Shown here: piece after piece, positions 1-8,715 of the stretch | Layout: each line of letters starts with the position of its first letter | Position numbering within the stretch: the stretch's first letter is position 1 | NCBI RefSeq assembly: GCF_900107275.1 | Contig: NZ_FNPI01000012.1 | Location: forward strand, 62,001-126,000 | Direction: 5' to 3' | Origin: Evansella caseinilytica | GTDB taxonomy: Bacteria; Bacillota; Bacilli; Bacillales; Salisediminibacteriaceae | Length of the DNA stretch: 64,000 bases | Made by a program: the position numbers and the translations under genes | The notes under the pieces: generated by a model | Databases searched by the model: none | The model's input: only the letters and a program-made list of their open reading frames with translations | Told to the model about the DNA's origin: nothing

Positions 1-22
1 TGTCCTGGCGCTGACTTTTCAA
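1..22 (-). CDS. Start of a divergent gene cut by the window edge
   Basis: On the minus strand an AGGAGG Shine-Dalgarno (complement of 31-36) sits 8 nt before a TTG at 22-20, which opens MKSQRQD and runs off the window. Seven codons do not allow identification. A gene divergent from an iol operon is often the DeoR-family repressor IolR, but that rests on position only. Confidence 0.4.
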
Positions 23-111
23 TGAAGTGGCCTCCTTTTATTTGCTTGTGGTGCAATTTCTTAGTAACATTGTAACACATAACAAAAAAATAACCAAAAT
101 TTTATCGAAAG

Positions 112-141
112 TTATTCAAAATAATCATAACTTGTGATAAT
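112..141 (+). promoter_or_regulatory. Possible promoter of the iol operon
   Basis: A GATAAT -10 box (136-141) has an upstream TGT resembling an extended -10. Weak -35 candidates are TTCAAA at 115-120 or TATTCA at 113-118. It lies about 20-35 nt before the Shine-Dalgarno GGAGGGG (160-166) of the iolJ remnant. The rest of 23-174 is AT-rich and shows no other gene. Confidence 0.35.
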
Positions 142-174
142 ATTAGATTCAAGCGGAATGGAGGGGACGATGCT

Positions 175-454
175 TTGGCATTAGTTTCAATGGAGAAATT
201 ACTGAAAGCAGCAAAAGCAAACAACGATGCGATTGGCCAATTAAGTGTAGCGCAGCATTCGCTTAGGCCATGCCAAGATGAATGTCAATACAGAAAACAT
301 CAAGGCATGAACGGCGGCTATCAGAAAAAAACTGGCAGAAGATCCCCATGCTTATGAGCCGAGATTCATATTAACCCCGGTGATCGAAGCTGTAAAAGCA
401 GCGGCAAGGAAAACATCCACGAGTTTGGTTCGAACGGCGAGGCGTTACCAAGAT
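175..454 (+). pseudogene. iolJ: Remnant of class II fructose-bisphosphate aldolase family gene, iolJ-like
   Basis: The first 20 or so codons (MALVSMEKLLKAAKA, then AIGQ) match the N-terminus of class II aldolases. From about 255 the sequence jumps to C-terminal motifs: RLGHAKMNVNTENI, an in-frame TGA near 307, then AEDPHAYEPR in another frame, then HEFGSNGEA back in the first frame. So the gene has lost most of its middle and carries a stop and frameshifts. In iol operons this family is IolJ, which cleaves 2-deoxy-5-keto-gluconate-6-phosphate to DHAP and malonate semialdehyde. Its position at the head of the iol operon supports that name. The loss implies that another aldolase covers the step or that the pathway is impaired. 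Confidence 0.8.
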
Positions 455-494
455 TGACAGGCTTAAAGAATAATAGTAAAAAGTCAGTGGGCAG

Positions 495-509
495 ATGTAA
501 TCGATTACA
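495..509. promoter_or_regulatory. cre-like operator 1 before iolA
   Basis: ATGTAATCGATTACA fits the Bacillus cre consensus WTGNAANCGNWNNCW at every defined position and is almost fully palindromic. A second site starts 39 bp downstream. Either CcpA or a dedicated LacI-family repressor could bind here. Confidence 0.6.
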
Positions 510-533
510 AAAAAACTTTTCACTTTTACCGGA

Positions 534-548
534 ATGTAATCGATTGCA
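534..548. promoter_or_regulatory. cre-like operator 2 before iolA
   Basis: ATGTAATCGATTGCA also fits WTGNAANCGNWNNCW. It differs from operator 1 by one base in a shared 15-bp core. The pair lies between the iolJ remnant and iolA, 70-125 bp before the iolA start. Confidence 0.6.
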
Positions 549-619
549 TTTTAAAACGAATGCAAGTGTATACCATTCAAACCGAAAAAAAATATCTGGA
601 AAAACAGGAGGCGTTGCAA

Positions 620-2071
620 ATGAGTGAAATACAAGTGTTAAAAAATTTTATCGGCGGGAAATTCGTCTCTTCGACGAGCGGAAGAACAGAAGAAGTTCCG
701 AATCCGGCAACGGAAGAGATTATCGCCACGGTTCCGATATCTTCCAGGATCGATTTGGATAAAGCGGTGGCAGCGGCGAAGGAATCTTTTGACAGTTGGA
801 GCAAGGTTCCCGTACCGAAGCGGGCAAGAATCTTGTTTAAATATCAACAGCTAATTGTAGATCATTGGGAGGAATTGGCCCGCCTGATCACGCTGGAAAA
901 CGGGAAAAGTTTTACCGAAGCATACGGCGAAGTGCAGCGAGGAATTGAGTGCGTGGAATTTGCCGCCGGGGCGCCAACCTTAATGATGGGGAAGCAACTA
1001 CCAGACATTGCGACGGGAATCGAATCAGGCATGTACCGTTATCCGGTAGGCGTAGTCGGCGGTATCTCTCCGTTTAACTTCCCGATGATGGTGCCGTGCT
1101 GGATGTTTCCGCTTGCGATCGCGTGCGGGAATACCTTTGTGCTGAAGCCGTCGGAGAGGACGCCTGTGCTTGCCAATAGGCTGGCAGAATTATTCCAGCA
1201 AGCGGGTCTGCCTGACGGTGTGTTTAATGTTGTCCACGGCGCGCACGATGTGGTCAATGGACTGCTGGAGCATAAAGATGTCAAAGCGATTTCCTTTGTC
1301 GGTTCTCAGCCGGTTGCAGAATATGTTTACACAACGGGAGCGAAGAACGGAAAACGCGTCCAGGCGCTTGCAGGAGCAAAGAATCACTCCATCGTCATGC
1401 CCGATGCCAATATTGCATCCGCGGTGAAGCAAATCGTCGGTGCGGCATACGGATCGGCAGGGGAACGATGCATGGCGGCGGCAGTGGTAGTCACTGTCGG
1501 CGATGTTCATGACAAATTAATGAAAGCGTTGAAAACGGAAGTAGAACAAATCACCATAGGGAACGGATTGGAAGAGGGAACTTTCCTCGGTCCAGTCATT
1601 CGGCAGTCCCACAAGGAAAAAACAGAGAGCTATATCGAAGCGGGGATACAAGAGGGGGCGGAACTTGTATATGACGGCAGACAAAAGAGCGTGAAATTGG
1701 CGGACGGCTATTTCATGGGTCCGGTCATTTTTGACAACGTAACAACAGCGATGAAGATTTGGCGGGATGAAATTTTTGCCCCGGTACTGTCGGTCGTTCA
1801 CGTCGAATCCCTTGAGGCAGCCATCGAACTTGCCAATCAATCCCGCTTTGCAAACGGCGCTTGCATATACACGGACAGCGGCAGTGCCGTTCGCCAGTTC
1901 CGGCAGACGATTGATGCTGGTATGCTGGGGGTAAATTTAGGTGTTCCTGCGCCGATGGCATTTTTCCCGTTCTCAGGCTGGAAGGATTCTTTTTACGGCG
2001 ACCTGCACGCAAATGGCACAGACGGAGTGGCGTTTTATACGAGGAAAAAAATGGTTACAGCAAGGTGGTAG
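620..2071 (+). CDS. iolA: Methylmalonate/malonate semialdehyde dehydrogenase (CoA-acylating)
   Basis: Aldehyde dehydrogenase superfamily enzyme of 483 residues that converts malonate semialdehyde to acetyl-CoA and CO2, the last step of inositol breakdown. The oxyanion-hole Asn lies in PFNFPMM (about 153) and the catalytic Cys in GSAGERCMA (about 284). The usual catalytic glutamate region is replaced by [14 protein letters not shown], as expected for CoA-acylating members. The ATG at 620 follows CAGGAGG at a good distance; the frame is open upstream but has no ribosome site there. Full length, first intact gene of iolABCDEG. Two cre-like sites precede it. Confidence 0.93.
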   Translation: MSEIQVLKNFIGGKFVSSTSGRTEEVPNPATEEIIATVPISSRIDLDKAVAAAKESFDSWSKVPVPKRARILFKYQQLIVDHWEELARLITLENGKSFTEAYGEVQRGIECVEFAAGAPTLMMGKQLPDIATGIESGMYRYPVGVVGGISPFNFPMMVPCWMFPLAIACGNTFVLKPSERTPVLANRLAELFQQAGLPDGVFNVVHGAHDVVNGLLEHKDVKAISFVGSQPVAEYVYTTGAKNGKRVQALAGAKNHSIVMPDANIASAVKQIVGAAYGSAGERCMAAAVVVTVGDVHDKLMKALKTEVEQITIGNGLEEGTFLGPVIRQSHKEKTESYIEAGIQEGAELVYDGRQKSVKLADGYFMGPVIFDNVTTAMKIWRDEIFAPVLSVVHVESLEAAIELANQSRFANGACIYTDSGSAVRQFRQTIDAGMLGVNLGVPAPMAFFPFSGWKDSFYGDLHANGTDGVAFYTRKKMVTARW

Positions 2072-2130
2072 CGGGCGGAAGGGATGGCGCAGTAAAGAAG
2101 TATCCGCTGTTAATAGGAGGAGGGAGTGCG

Positions 2131-2985
2131 TTGAGTTTACGCAGAAAGCCTTTGGAAACAAAGGCCCAGGAACCGATACAGGTCGTTCACGATATTCACG
2201 CGGGCAATGCTGAATTAAAGTATATCCGCTTTAAAGTAGTCGATTTAGCAGAAGGAGCTGTTTACAAAGCAGAGACGAATAACACCGAAGCTTGCGTCGT
2301 CATTCTGACAGGAAAGGCGGATGTGACAGGGGGAGGGGAAACATTTACAGGCATCGGTAAGCGAAAATCCGTTTTTGACAAAGAACCGACAGACAGTGTG
2401 TATGTTTCCGTTGATACAGCTTTGGAGATAAAAGCCGTGTCCGATGCAACAATCGCGCTCTGCTGCTCACCTGCCGACCGGAAAAAGCCGACGACATTGA
2501 TTGCCGCCGAGGATGTTCGGATGGAGCATCGCGGCGAAGGTAACAACAAAAGGATGGTCTTCAACATTCTGCCGGATGACGTTTCCTACGCACAACATCT
2601 GCTGGTAGTGGAAGTGATTACGGAAAGTGGAAATTGGTCTAGTTACCCGCCGCATAAGCATGATGAAAACCGGCTGCCGGAGGAGTCGTTGCTGGAGGAA
2701 ACTTACTATCATGAACAGGAGCCGCCGCAAGGGTTTGTTTTTCAGCGGGTTTACACCGACGACCGTTCTCTGGATGAGACGATGACCGTGGAAAACCGCG
2801 ATGTTGTCCTTGTTCCGAAGGGATATCACCCGGTAGGGGTACCGGAAGGGTATACGTCCTACTATTTAAATGTCATGGCTGGGCCGGAAAGAATCTGGAA
2901 ATTTAAAAATGATCCGGATCACGAGTGGATCATTAACAGGAACCACAGAGAAGGAGGACGCGCTGATGGCAATCACATTCAATAA
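2131..2985 (+). CDS. iolB: 5-deoxy-glucuronate isomerase
   Basis: A 284-residue bicupin matching IolB, which isomerises 5-deoxy-glucuronate to 2-deoxy-5-keto-gluconate. The C-terminal cupin shows the metal-ligand motif SSYPPHKHDE (about 190-199) followed by LEETYYHE, with YHPVGVPEGY further on. The TTG at 2131 is chosen because AGGAGGAGGG ends 6 nt before it; an upstream GTG overlapping iolA lacks such a site. The gene lies 59 bp after iolA and its last 20 bp overlap iolC, so translation of the two is probably coupled. Confidence 0.92.
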   Translation: MSLRRKPLETKAQEPIQVVHDIHAGNAELKYIRFKVVDLAEGAVYKAETNNTEACVVILTGKADVTGGGETFTGIGKRKSVFDKEPTDSVYVSVDTALEIKAVSDATIALCCSPADRKKPTTLIAAEDVRMEHRGEGNNKRMVFNILPDDVSYAQHLLVVEVITESGNWSSYPPHKHDENRLPEESLLEETYYHEQEPPQGFVFQRVYTDDRSLDETMTVENRDVVLVPKGYHPVGVPEGYTSYYLNVMAGPERIWKFKNDPDHEWIINRNHREGGRADGNHIQ

Positions 2986-3952
2986 TGACCGCCCGCTGGA
3001 TATCATTGCAATCGGGCGAGCGTGCTTGGATTTAAACGCGGTGGAATACAACCGTCCGCTGGAAGAAACGATGACGTTCAGAAAATATGTCGGAGGTTCT
3101 CCGGCTAACATTGTCATTGGAGGTGCCAAGCTGGGATTAAAAACCGGCTTTATCGGTAAAGTTTCCGCTGACCAGCACGGCAGATTTATTAGAGAGTATA
3201 TGACGAATGCCGGTGTGGATACAAGCAGCATCGTTTTTGACAACGAGGGCAGAAAGTCGGGCCTCGCTTTCACAGAAATTATCAGTCCGGAAGAATGCAG
3301 TATTTTAATGTACCGCGAGAATGTTGCGGATTTGTATTTGACAGCCGACGAGGTGAATGCCGATGATATCAAGCAGACAAAAATGCTGCTCGTTTCCGGC
3401 ACGGCACTTGCGCAGAGCCCGTCGCGCGAAGCGGTTTTCAAAGCAATACAGGCGGCAAGCGCGCATGATGTCAAGGTCGTTTTCGAACTCGATTACCGGC
3501 CGTACACTTGGAAAAGCGATATGGAAACAGCTGTTTATTATCATCAGGTTGCGGAAAAAGCAGATGTAGTCATCGGGACGAGAGAAGAATTTAATAAGAT
3601 GGAAAATGTGGAAGAAGGCACGAATGAGGAAAGCGTCAGGCGGCTTTTTCGCTATTCACCGCAATTAATTGTCATTAAGCATGGCGTCGACGGTTCTTAT
3701 GCCTATGAGAGAAACGGTACGGTACACCACGGCAAAGCTTACAAAACCAAGGTGTTGAAAACATTTGGTGCGGGGGACTCCTACGCTTCGGCGTTCTTAT
3801 ACGCACTGCTTCAGGAAAAAACGGTTGAACAGGCGCTTCATTACGGAGGCGCGTCGGCAGCCATCGTCGTAAGTAAGCATAGTTCGTCTGAAGCAATGCC
3901 CACAGAAGAAGAGATTATCGAGTTAATGGCGAATGGCGAAACACACGGATAG
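2966..3952 (+). CDS. iolC: 5-dehydro-2-deoxygluconokinase
   Basis: PfkB/ribokinase-family sugar kinase of 328 residues. It phosphorylates 2-deoxy-5-keto-gluconate, giving the inducer known to release IolR in B. subtilis. The N-terminus has the family signature AIGRACLDLNAVEYN and YVGGSPANIVIGGAKLG. The C-terminal PfkB signature TFGAGDSYASAFLYALL holds the catalytic Asp. The ATG at 2966 follows AAGGAGG at optimal spacing and lies inside the end of iolB. Its product is the substrate of the aldolase whose gene is broken upstream. Confidence 0.93.
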   Translation: MAITFNNDRPLDIIAIGRACLDLNAVEYNRPLEETMTFRKYVGGSPANIVIGGAKLGLKTGFIGKVSADQHGRFIREYMTNAGVDTSSIVFDNEGRKSGLAFTEIISPEECSILMYRENVADLYLTADEVNADDIKQTKMLLVSGTALAQSPSREAVFKAIQAASAHDVKVVFELDYRPYTWKSDMETAVYYHQVAEKADVVIGTREEFNKMENVEEGTNEESVRRLFRYSPQLIVIKHGVDGSYAYERNGTVHHGKAYKTKVLKTFGAGDSYASAFLYALLQEKTVEQALHYGGASAAIVVSKHSSSEAMPTEEEIIELMANGETHG

Positions 3953-3964
3953 GGAGAAATGACC

Positions 3965-5875
3965 ATGAAAACATTGAGATTAACGGCTGCTCAAGCACTG
4001 GTTCGTTTTTTGGAAAATCAATACTTGCATGTTGACGGAGAAGAAATTCCGTTTGTTGAAGGGATCTTCAATATTTTCGGACACGGAAATGTTTTGGGGA
4101 TCGGGCAGGCTCTTCAGGAACGTTCCGGAAGACTGAAGGTGATACAAGGAAAAAATGAGCAGGGGATGGCTCAGGCAGCGGTGGCATTCAGCAAGCAGAA
4201 GCTGCGGCGGCAAATATACGCCGTCACCTCTTCCGTCGGTCCGGGATCCGCAAATTTGGTTACGGCGGCAGGCACAGCGCTGGCAAACAATATTCCGGTA
4301 CTGTTTCTTCCGGGGGATACCTTTGCTTCAAGGCAGCCAGACCCGGTTCTTCAGCAGCTGGAACAGGAGCACAGCATCAGAATTACTACGAACGATGCCT
4401 TGAAGCCTGTTTCGCGCTACTGGGACCGGATAGAACGTCCCGAACAGTTAATGAGCGCGATGCTGCGGGCGATGGAGGTGTTAACCGATCCCGCGAAAGC
4501 AGGGCCGGTGACGATTTCGGTAGCACAAGACGTAGAAGGAGAAGCTTATGACTATGATGAAGCCTTCCTCAACAAACGAGTGCATTATTTAGACCGGCGC
4601 CTGCCGACGGACAGGGAAATAAAGGAAGCTGTCAGGCTGGTGAAACATGCGAAAAGACCAGTTATTGTCGTTGGCGGCGGCGCGAAATATTCCGGTGCCG
4701 GAAAGCAATTGCGGAAGCTGTCGGAAAAGTGCAGCATTCCGTTAGTAGAAACGCAGGCCGGAAAGGCTGCTGTGGAATCCGTGTTTAACAAAAATCTTGG
4801 CGGACTCGGGGTTACCGGCACTCTCGCAGCCAATAAGGCTGTGAAAACGGCGGATTTAATCATCGGTGTCGGTACGAGGTACACGGATTTTTCCACGTCA
4901 TCGAAAACGGCATTTGATTTTGAAAGCGCTAAATTTTTGAATATTAATGTCAATCGAATGCAAGCTTACAAACTTGATGCTTTTCAGGTCGTTGCCGATG
5001 CAAGGGAGACGCTGGATATTCTGGCGGCGGCGCTGGAAGGATACCGCTGCAGCTTCGGTGCTGTCGCTGCCGGGTTAAAAGCGGAATGGGAGCTGGAACG
5101 TTCAAGATTAAAAGATATTAGTATTCATAAAGAAAATTATACACCGGAAATACAGGACGATGTCGGTCGCGAGAAATTAAAAGAATACAGCCGAGTCCTT
5201 GATACAGAGCTGCCGCAAACGAATGCTGTTCTGAAAATCAACGATGTGATCTCTCCATCCAGCAATGTGGTGACATCCGCCGGTTCACTGCCAGGTGACT
5301 TGCAGCGTCTCTGGCAGGCACGTCAACCCGGTACATACCACGCAGAGTATGGATATTCAGCCATGGGATATGAAATTGCCGGTGCACTGGGAGTGAAGCT
5401 GGCAGATCCGGCAAACGAAGTGTACGCCTTTGTCGGGGACGGGAGCTTCCTGATGATGCATTCAGAGCTCCTGACCGCCCTCCAGTACGGCAAGAAAATC
5501 AACATTCTGCTGTTTGATAACGCCGGCTTCGGATGCATTAACAATTTGCAGCTGGAACAAGGTGGTCAAAGCTATCAAACGGAATTCAGAGACTTTGAAA
5601 ATCAATTGCTGAAAATTGATTATGCAAAAATCGCTGAAGGATATGGTGCAAAGACATATCGAGTAAAAACACTTGAACAGTTGGAAGCGGCGCTGGAAGA
5701 TGCGCAGCAGCAAACCGTTTCCACACTGATAGATATAAAAGTGCTGCCGAAAACCATGACAAAAGGCTACGAAGCATGGTGGAATGTCGGCGTTTCCGAA
5801 GTGTCGGAATACCCGGCTGTTCAAGCGGCAGACCGCAAGAGAAAGGAGATGCTGCAAGCGGCGAAAAAATATTAA
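3965..5875 (+). CDS. iolD: 3D-(3,5/4)-trihydroxycyclohexane-1,2-dione hydrolase
   Basis: Thiamine-diphosphate enzyme of 636 residues that opens the inositol ring to 5-deoxy-glucuronate. The catalytic Glu lies in QGKNEQGMAQAA (about 63). The central domain has the VVGGGAKYSGA segment. The ThDP/Mg motif starts GDGSFLMMHSELL and ends with DNAGFGCINN. The ATG at 3965 lies 8 nt after AGGGAG; the ATG at 3959 is only 2 nt from it and is less likely. The stop codon TAA lies inside the 4-bp target duplication of the family A element that follows at once. Confidence 0.94.
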   Translation: MKTLRLTAAQALVRFLENQYLHVDGEEIPFVEGIFNIFGHGNVLGIGQALQERSGRLKVIQGKNEQGMAQAAVAFSKQKLRRQIYAVTSSVGPGSANLVTAAGTALANNIPVLFLPGDTFASRQPDPVLQQLEQEHSIRITTNDALKPVSRYWDRIERPEQLMSAMLRAMEVLTDPAKAGPVTISVAQDVEGEAYDYDEAFLNKRVHYLDRRLPTDREIKEAVRLVKHAKRPVIVVGGGAKYSGAGKQLRKLSEKCSIPLVETQAGKAAVESVFNKNLGGLGVTGTLAANKAVKTADLIIGVGTRYTDFSTSSKTAFDFESAKFLNINVNRMQAYKLDAFQVVADARETLDILAAALEGYRCSFGAVAAGLKAEWELERSRLKDISIHKENYTPEIQDDVGREKLKEYSRVLDTELPQTNAVLKINDVISPSSNVVTSAGSLPGDLQRLWQARQPGTYHAEYGYSAMGYEIAGALGVKLADPANEVYAFVGDGSFLMMHSELLTALQYGKKINILLFDNAGFGCINNLQLEQGGQSYQTEFRDFENQLLKIDYAKIAEGYGAKTYRVKTLEQLEAALEDAQQQTVSTLIDIKVLPKTMTKGYEAWWNVGVSEVSEYPAVQAADRKRKEMLQAAKKY

Positions 5876-5876
5876 A

Positions 5877-6136
5877 GTGTTTGTTCAAAAAGATCGCTTT
5901 TTATCTTTTTGAACAAACACGATGCAATGGGTGAAGCCGATGCATTCTTTTCAAACCGGCTAGGAGTTGTTTTCTCGGAACCAGGATGGTGACATTCCGC
6001 CGTTGCTCACAAATGCAACCTGTATGTGCTTCATCGAGTCAATTTGCGTCGAGTAACCGCAGACGCAGGACGTGAGCGGTTCTTAGGCGGAATTGGGGTG
6101 CATCGAGCGGAACCATTGCCTTTTTGAACATCCTCT
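5877..6136 (+). mobile_element. Family A palindromic element, copy A1 (260 bp)
   Basis: Non-coding element starting GTGTTTGTTCAAAAAG and ending TTTTTGAACATCCTCT, flanked by exact 4-bp repeats TAAA (5873-5876 and 6137-6140). Positions 5877-5920 form a nearly perfect hairpin able to act as a bidirectional terminator. The central part is also palindromic (ATTCCGCC...GCTCAC pairing with GTGAGC...GGCGGAAT). A stray left end, GTGTTTGTTCAAAAGATCG, follows at 6141-6159. No open frame is convincing. It fills the iolD-iolE gap. Confidence 0.85.
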
Positions 6137-6218
6137 TAAAGTGTTTGTTCAAAAGATCGTATAAAACAAAGCAACTGGTACCGGTGAAGAAATAAAATTG
6201 TTGGAGGGGGAAAGCTGT

Positions 6219-7112
6219 ATGGCACTTGCAGACAAAGTAAATTTTGCTTGCGCGCCAATCGCATGGACAAATGATGACATGCCGGAGCTTGGCAAGGAAA
6301 ATACATTTGAGCAATGCATCAGTGAAATGGCACTGGCAGGATATACAGGAACAGAAATAGGAAATAAGTACCCGAAGGATGCGGAAGTGCTAAAAAAATA
6401 TCTTGCGTTAAGAGGGTTGAGCGTAGCAAGCGCGTGGTTCAGTTCCTTTATTACGACGAAGCCTTTTGAAGAAACGGAGCAAGCCTTCGTTCGCCATCGC
6501 GATTTTTTGCATGCGCTTGGAGCTAAGGTCATTGTGGTTTCCGAGCAGGGCCGCAGCATTCAAGGACAAAAGAATACGCCGTTGTTTGCGAAAAAACCGG
6601 TTTTCAGCAAGGAGGATTGGCTGAAGCTGACAAAAGGCCTGGAAGCTCTGGGGGAGCTGGCTCATGAAAAAAATATGGAAATCGTTTACCACCATCATAT
6701 GGGGACAGGGGTACAGACAACAGCAGAGATTGATTACCTGATGGAAAATACGGCCCCGGATAAAGTTTCGTTGTTATTTGATACCGGCCATCTTGTTTTT
6801 TCCGGGGAAGACCCGATTGACATTTATAAAAAGCACAAGAAACGAATCAAGCACATCCATTTTAAGGATGTGCGAAAGGAGGTGGCGGAGGAAGTAAAAG
6901 CGAACAGCGGCAGCTTTTTGCTTGGAGTCAGAAAAGGCGCATTCACAGTTCCGGGAGATGGAATGATTGATTTTAAGCCGATAGTCAAGGAAATTGATGA
7001 AAGCGGTTATACAGGCTGGATCGTCGTCGAAGCCGAACAGGACCCGGATCTGGCAAATCCGTATGAGTATGCATTGCTGGCCAAAAAATATCTCGACCAG
7101 ATTGCTTACTAG
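6219..7112 (+). CDS. iolE: Inosose dehydratase
   Basis: AP endonuclease 2-like TIM-barrel protein of 297 residues. It dehydrates 2-keto-myo-inositol to trihydroxycyclohexanedione, the substrate of IolD. Metal-site segments are YHHHMGTGVQT, LLFDTGHLVFSG, KHIHFKDVR and WIVVEAEQDP. The ATG at 6219 follows TTGGAGGGGG; a TTG at 6198 precedes that site and is rejected. The TAG stop is formed at the junction with element A2, whose first base supplies the final G. It is separated from iolD by element A1, so expression may depend on read-through or a local promoter. Confidence 0.93.
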   Translation: MALADKVNFACAPIAWTNDDMPELGKENTFEQCISEMALAGYTGTEIGNKYPKDAEVLKKYLALRGLSVASAWFSSFITTKPFEETEQAFVRHRDFLHALGAKVIVVSEQGRSIQGQKNTPLFAKKPVFSKEDWLKLTKGLEALGELAHEKNMEIVYHHHMGTGVQTTAEIDYLMENTAPDKVSLLFDTGHLVFSGEDPIDIYKKHKKRIKHIHFKDVRKEVAEEVKANSGSFLLGVRKGAFTVPGDGMIDFKPIVKEIDESGYTGWIVVEAEQDPDLANPYEYALLAKKYLDQIAY

Positions 7113-7383
7113 TGTTTGTTTAAAAAAGATCGTTTTTTTCTTTTTAAACAAACACGATGCAATGAGTGAAGCCGATGCATTTTTTTCAAACCGGCTAGGA
7201 GTGGTTTTCTCGGAACCAGGATGGTGACATTCCGCTGTTGCTCACAAATGCAACCTGCATGTGCTTCATCGAGTCAATTTGCGTCGAGTAACCGCAGACG
7301 CAGGACGTGAGCGGTAGTTAGGCGGAATTGGGTTGTATCGAGCGGAACCATTGCCTATTTTTACTAGTGTTTGAACATCCTCT
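7112..7383 (+). mobile_element. Family A palindromic element, copy A2
   Basis: Same body as copy A1, beginning GTGTTTGTTTAAAAAAG. Left flank is ACTA (7108-7111). ACTA recurs at 7363-7366, followed by GTGTTTGAACATCCTCT, so the right end looks rearranged, perhaps by recombination between termini. The 44-bp hairpin at its left end follows the iolE stop. A family B copy begins six bases later. Confidence 0.75.
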
Positions 7384-7388
7384 TATAA

Positions 7389-7543
7389 GTGTGTGTTCAA
7401 AAAGGAGGACACAACAGCGACAAGAAGGTCGAGGCGCGGCAGGATCGAGCAGCGGAGCGTACACAGTAGTACGTGAGCAGCGCAGAGACAACGCAACGAA
7501 GAGATTCGCCGACGCTGTTTCCCGGACTTTTTGAACATCCTCT
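7389..7543 (+). mobile_element. Family B palindromic element, copy B1 (155 bp)
   Basis: Begins GTGTGTGTTCAAAAAGG and ends CTTTTTGAACATCCTCT, almost the same termini as family A, but with an unrelated GC-rich interior. Interior arms AACAGCG and CGCTGTT pair, and AGCGTAC pairs with GTACGT around the centre. Flanks are ATAA and TTAA, so a target duplication is not clear. No coding potential. Confidence 0.75.
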
Positions 7544-7581
7544 TTAAGCACCTGCTACTAAAAATCAATGGAGGTTTTCAC

Positions 7582-8592
7582 ATGGCGAAAGTAAAAATCG
7601 GGATGATCGGTGCTGGACGTATTGGGCAGCTGCACGCGAAGAATATCATCCAATCGGATATGATGGAACTGAAAGGGATCGCAGATGTATACACCGATCA
7701 TTTGCAAGGCACCGAGCTGGAAAAGCGGGCCGGCTATATTACTAACGACCCGGAAGAAATCCTCAAGGATAAAGAAATTGAAGCAATCTTTATTTGTACA
7801 TCTACAGACACGCACGTGCATTATATTGAGGAATGCGCCCGGCACGGCAAGCACATTTTTTGTGAGAAGCCAATCAGCTTCAAGATTGAAGAAACGAAAA
7901 GCGTACTGGAGGCAGTCAAGCAAGCTGGCGTGAAATTTCAAGTTGGCTTCAACAGGCGCTATGACAAACATTTTCGACAAGTAAAACAGCTTGTGGAGCA
8001 AGGAGAATTAGGTGAGCTCCATGTCATAAAAATCACTTCAAGAGATCCGGGTACTCCTCCGGAAACATATGTCAAACGATCAGGCGGCATGTTTATGGAT
8101 ATGACGATTCATGATTTTGACATGATCCGTTATCTTGCAGGCAGCGAAGTGAAAGATATCACCGCAAAAGCAGGTAATTTGGTCGATCCAATGTTCGAAA
8201 AATACGGGGATGTGGATACGGCAATTATCACTGTCACCTTTGAAAATGGTACGTTGGGTGTCATTGATAACAGCAGACAAGCTGTTTACGGATATGATCA
8301 GCGAATCGAGGTCTTCGGCAGCGAAGGCAGCGCACTTGCTGAAAACGAATTGGAGACAAATGTTGTTGTGGCTAAAAGGGATTTTGTCAGGTGCGCTCAG
8401 CCAAAGCATTTCTTTTTGGACAGATATCAAGACGCATTTGTTGATGAAATCAACGAGTTTGCCACGGCGATTTTAACCGACTGCGCCTTCACTTGCACCG
8501 GAGAAGACGGCTGGAAAGCAGAGCAGATGGCGAAGGCGGCAAAAATATCGTATGAAGAAAACCGCACCGTTCGCATCGAGGAAATAGTGTAA
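7582..8592 (+). CDS. iolG: Inositol 2-dehydrogenase
   Basis: GFO/IDH/MocA-family oxidoreductase of 336 residues that oxidises myo-inositol to 2-keto-myo-inositol with NAD+, the first step of the pathway. Rossmann motif GMIGAGRIGQLHAKNI at the N-terminus; EKPISF carries the conserved Lys of the family; MFMDMTIHDFDMIRYL carries the catalytic Asp/His pair. The ATG at 7582 follows GGAGG at good spacing. Elements A2 and B1 occupy the 469 bp before it. Confidence 0.93.
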   Translation: MAKVKIGMIGAGRIGQLHAKNIIQSDMMELKGIADVYTDHLQGTELEKRAGYITNDPEEILKDKEIEAIFICTSTDTHVHYIEECARHGKHIFCEKPISFKIEETKSVLEAVKQAGVKFQVGFNRRYDKHFRQVKQLVEQGELGELHVIKITSRDPGTPPETYVKRSGGMFMDMTIHDFDMIRYLAGSEVKDITAKAGNLVDPMFEKYGDVDTAIITVTFENGTLGVIDNSRQAVYGYDQRIEVFGSEGSALAENELETNVVVAKRDFVRCAQPKHFFLDRYQDAFVDEINEFATAILTDCAFTCTGEDGWKAEQMAKAAKISYEENRTVRIEEIV

Positions 8593-8618
8593 TTGTGTTT
8601 GTTCAACAAAAACGTTGA

Positions 8619-8665
8619 TTGAAAAAGGTTCGGTACCGCAAAGGTAAATGAAGAACCTTTTTCAA
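8619..8665 (+). terminator. Hairpin after iolG
   Basis: Perfect 13-bp arms TTGAAAAAGGTTC (8619-8631) and GAACCTTTTTCAA (8653-8665) enclose a 21-nt loop. It can end transcription of iolG or attenuate read-through to the symporter gene. A stray family A left end (GTGTTTGTTCAACAAAAACG) lies just before it, at about 8595. Confidence 0.65.
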
Positions 8666-8669
8666 ATAA

Positions 8670-8684
8670 ATGTAAGCGCTTGCG
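8670..8684. promoter_or_regulatory. cre-like operator before the symporter gene
   Basis: ATGTAAGCGCTTGCG matches the cre consensus except at the last base. It lies about 30 bp before the symporter start, inside the likely promoter region. Confidence 0.5.
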
Positions 8685-8715
8685 AATGATTTGAATGAAT
8701 TCAAGGGGGATTCAA

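Noticed and set aside
5877-6136. Family A elements as structural RNA genes
   Set aside because: They vary in length, lie in both orientations, show target duplications and interrupt a gene, which fits mobile elements better; transcription is not excluded.
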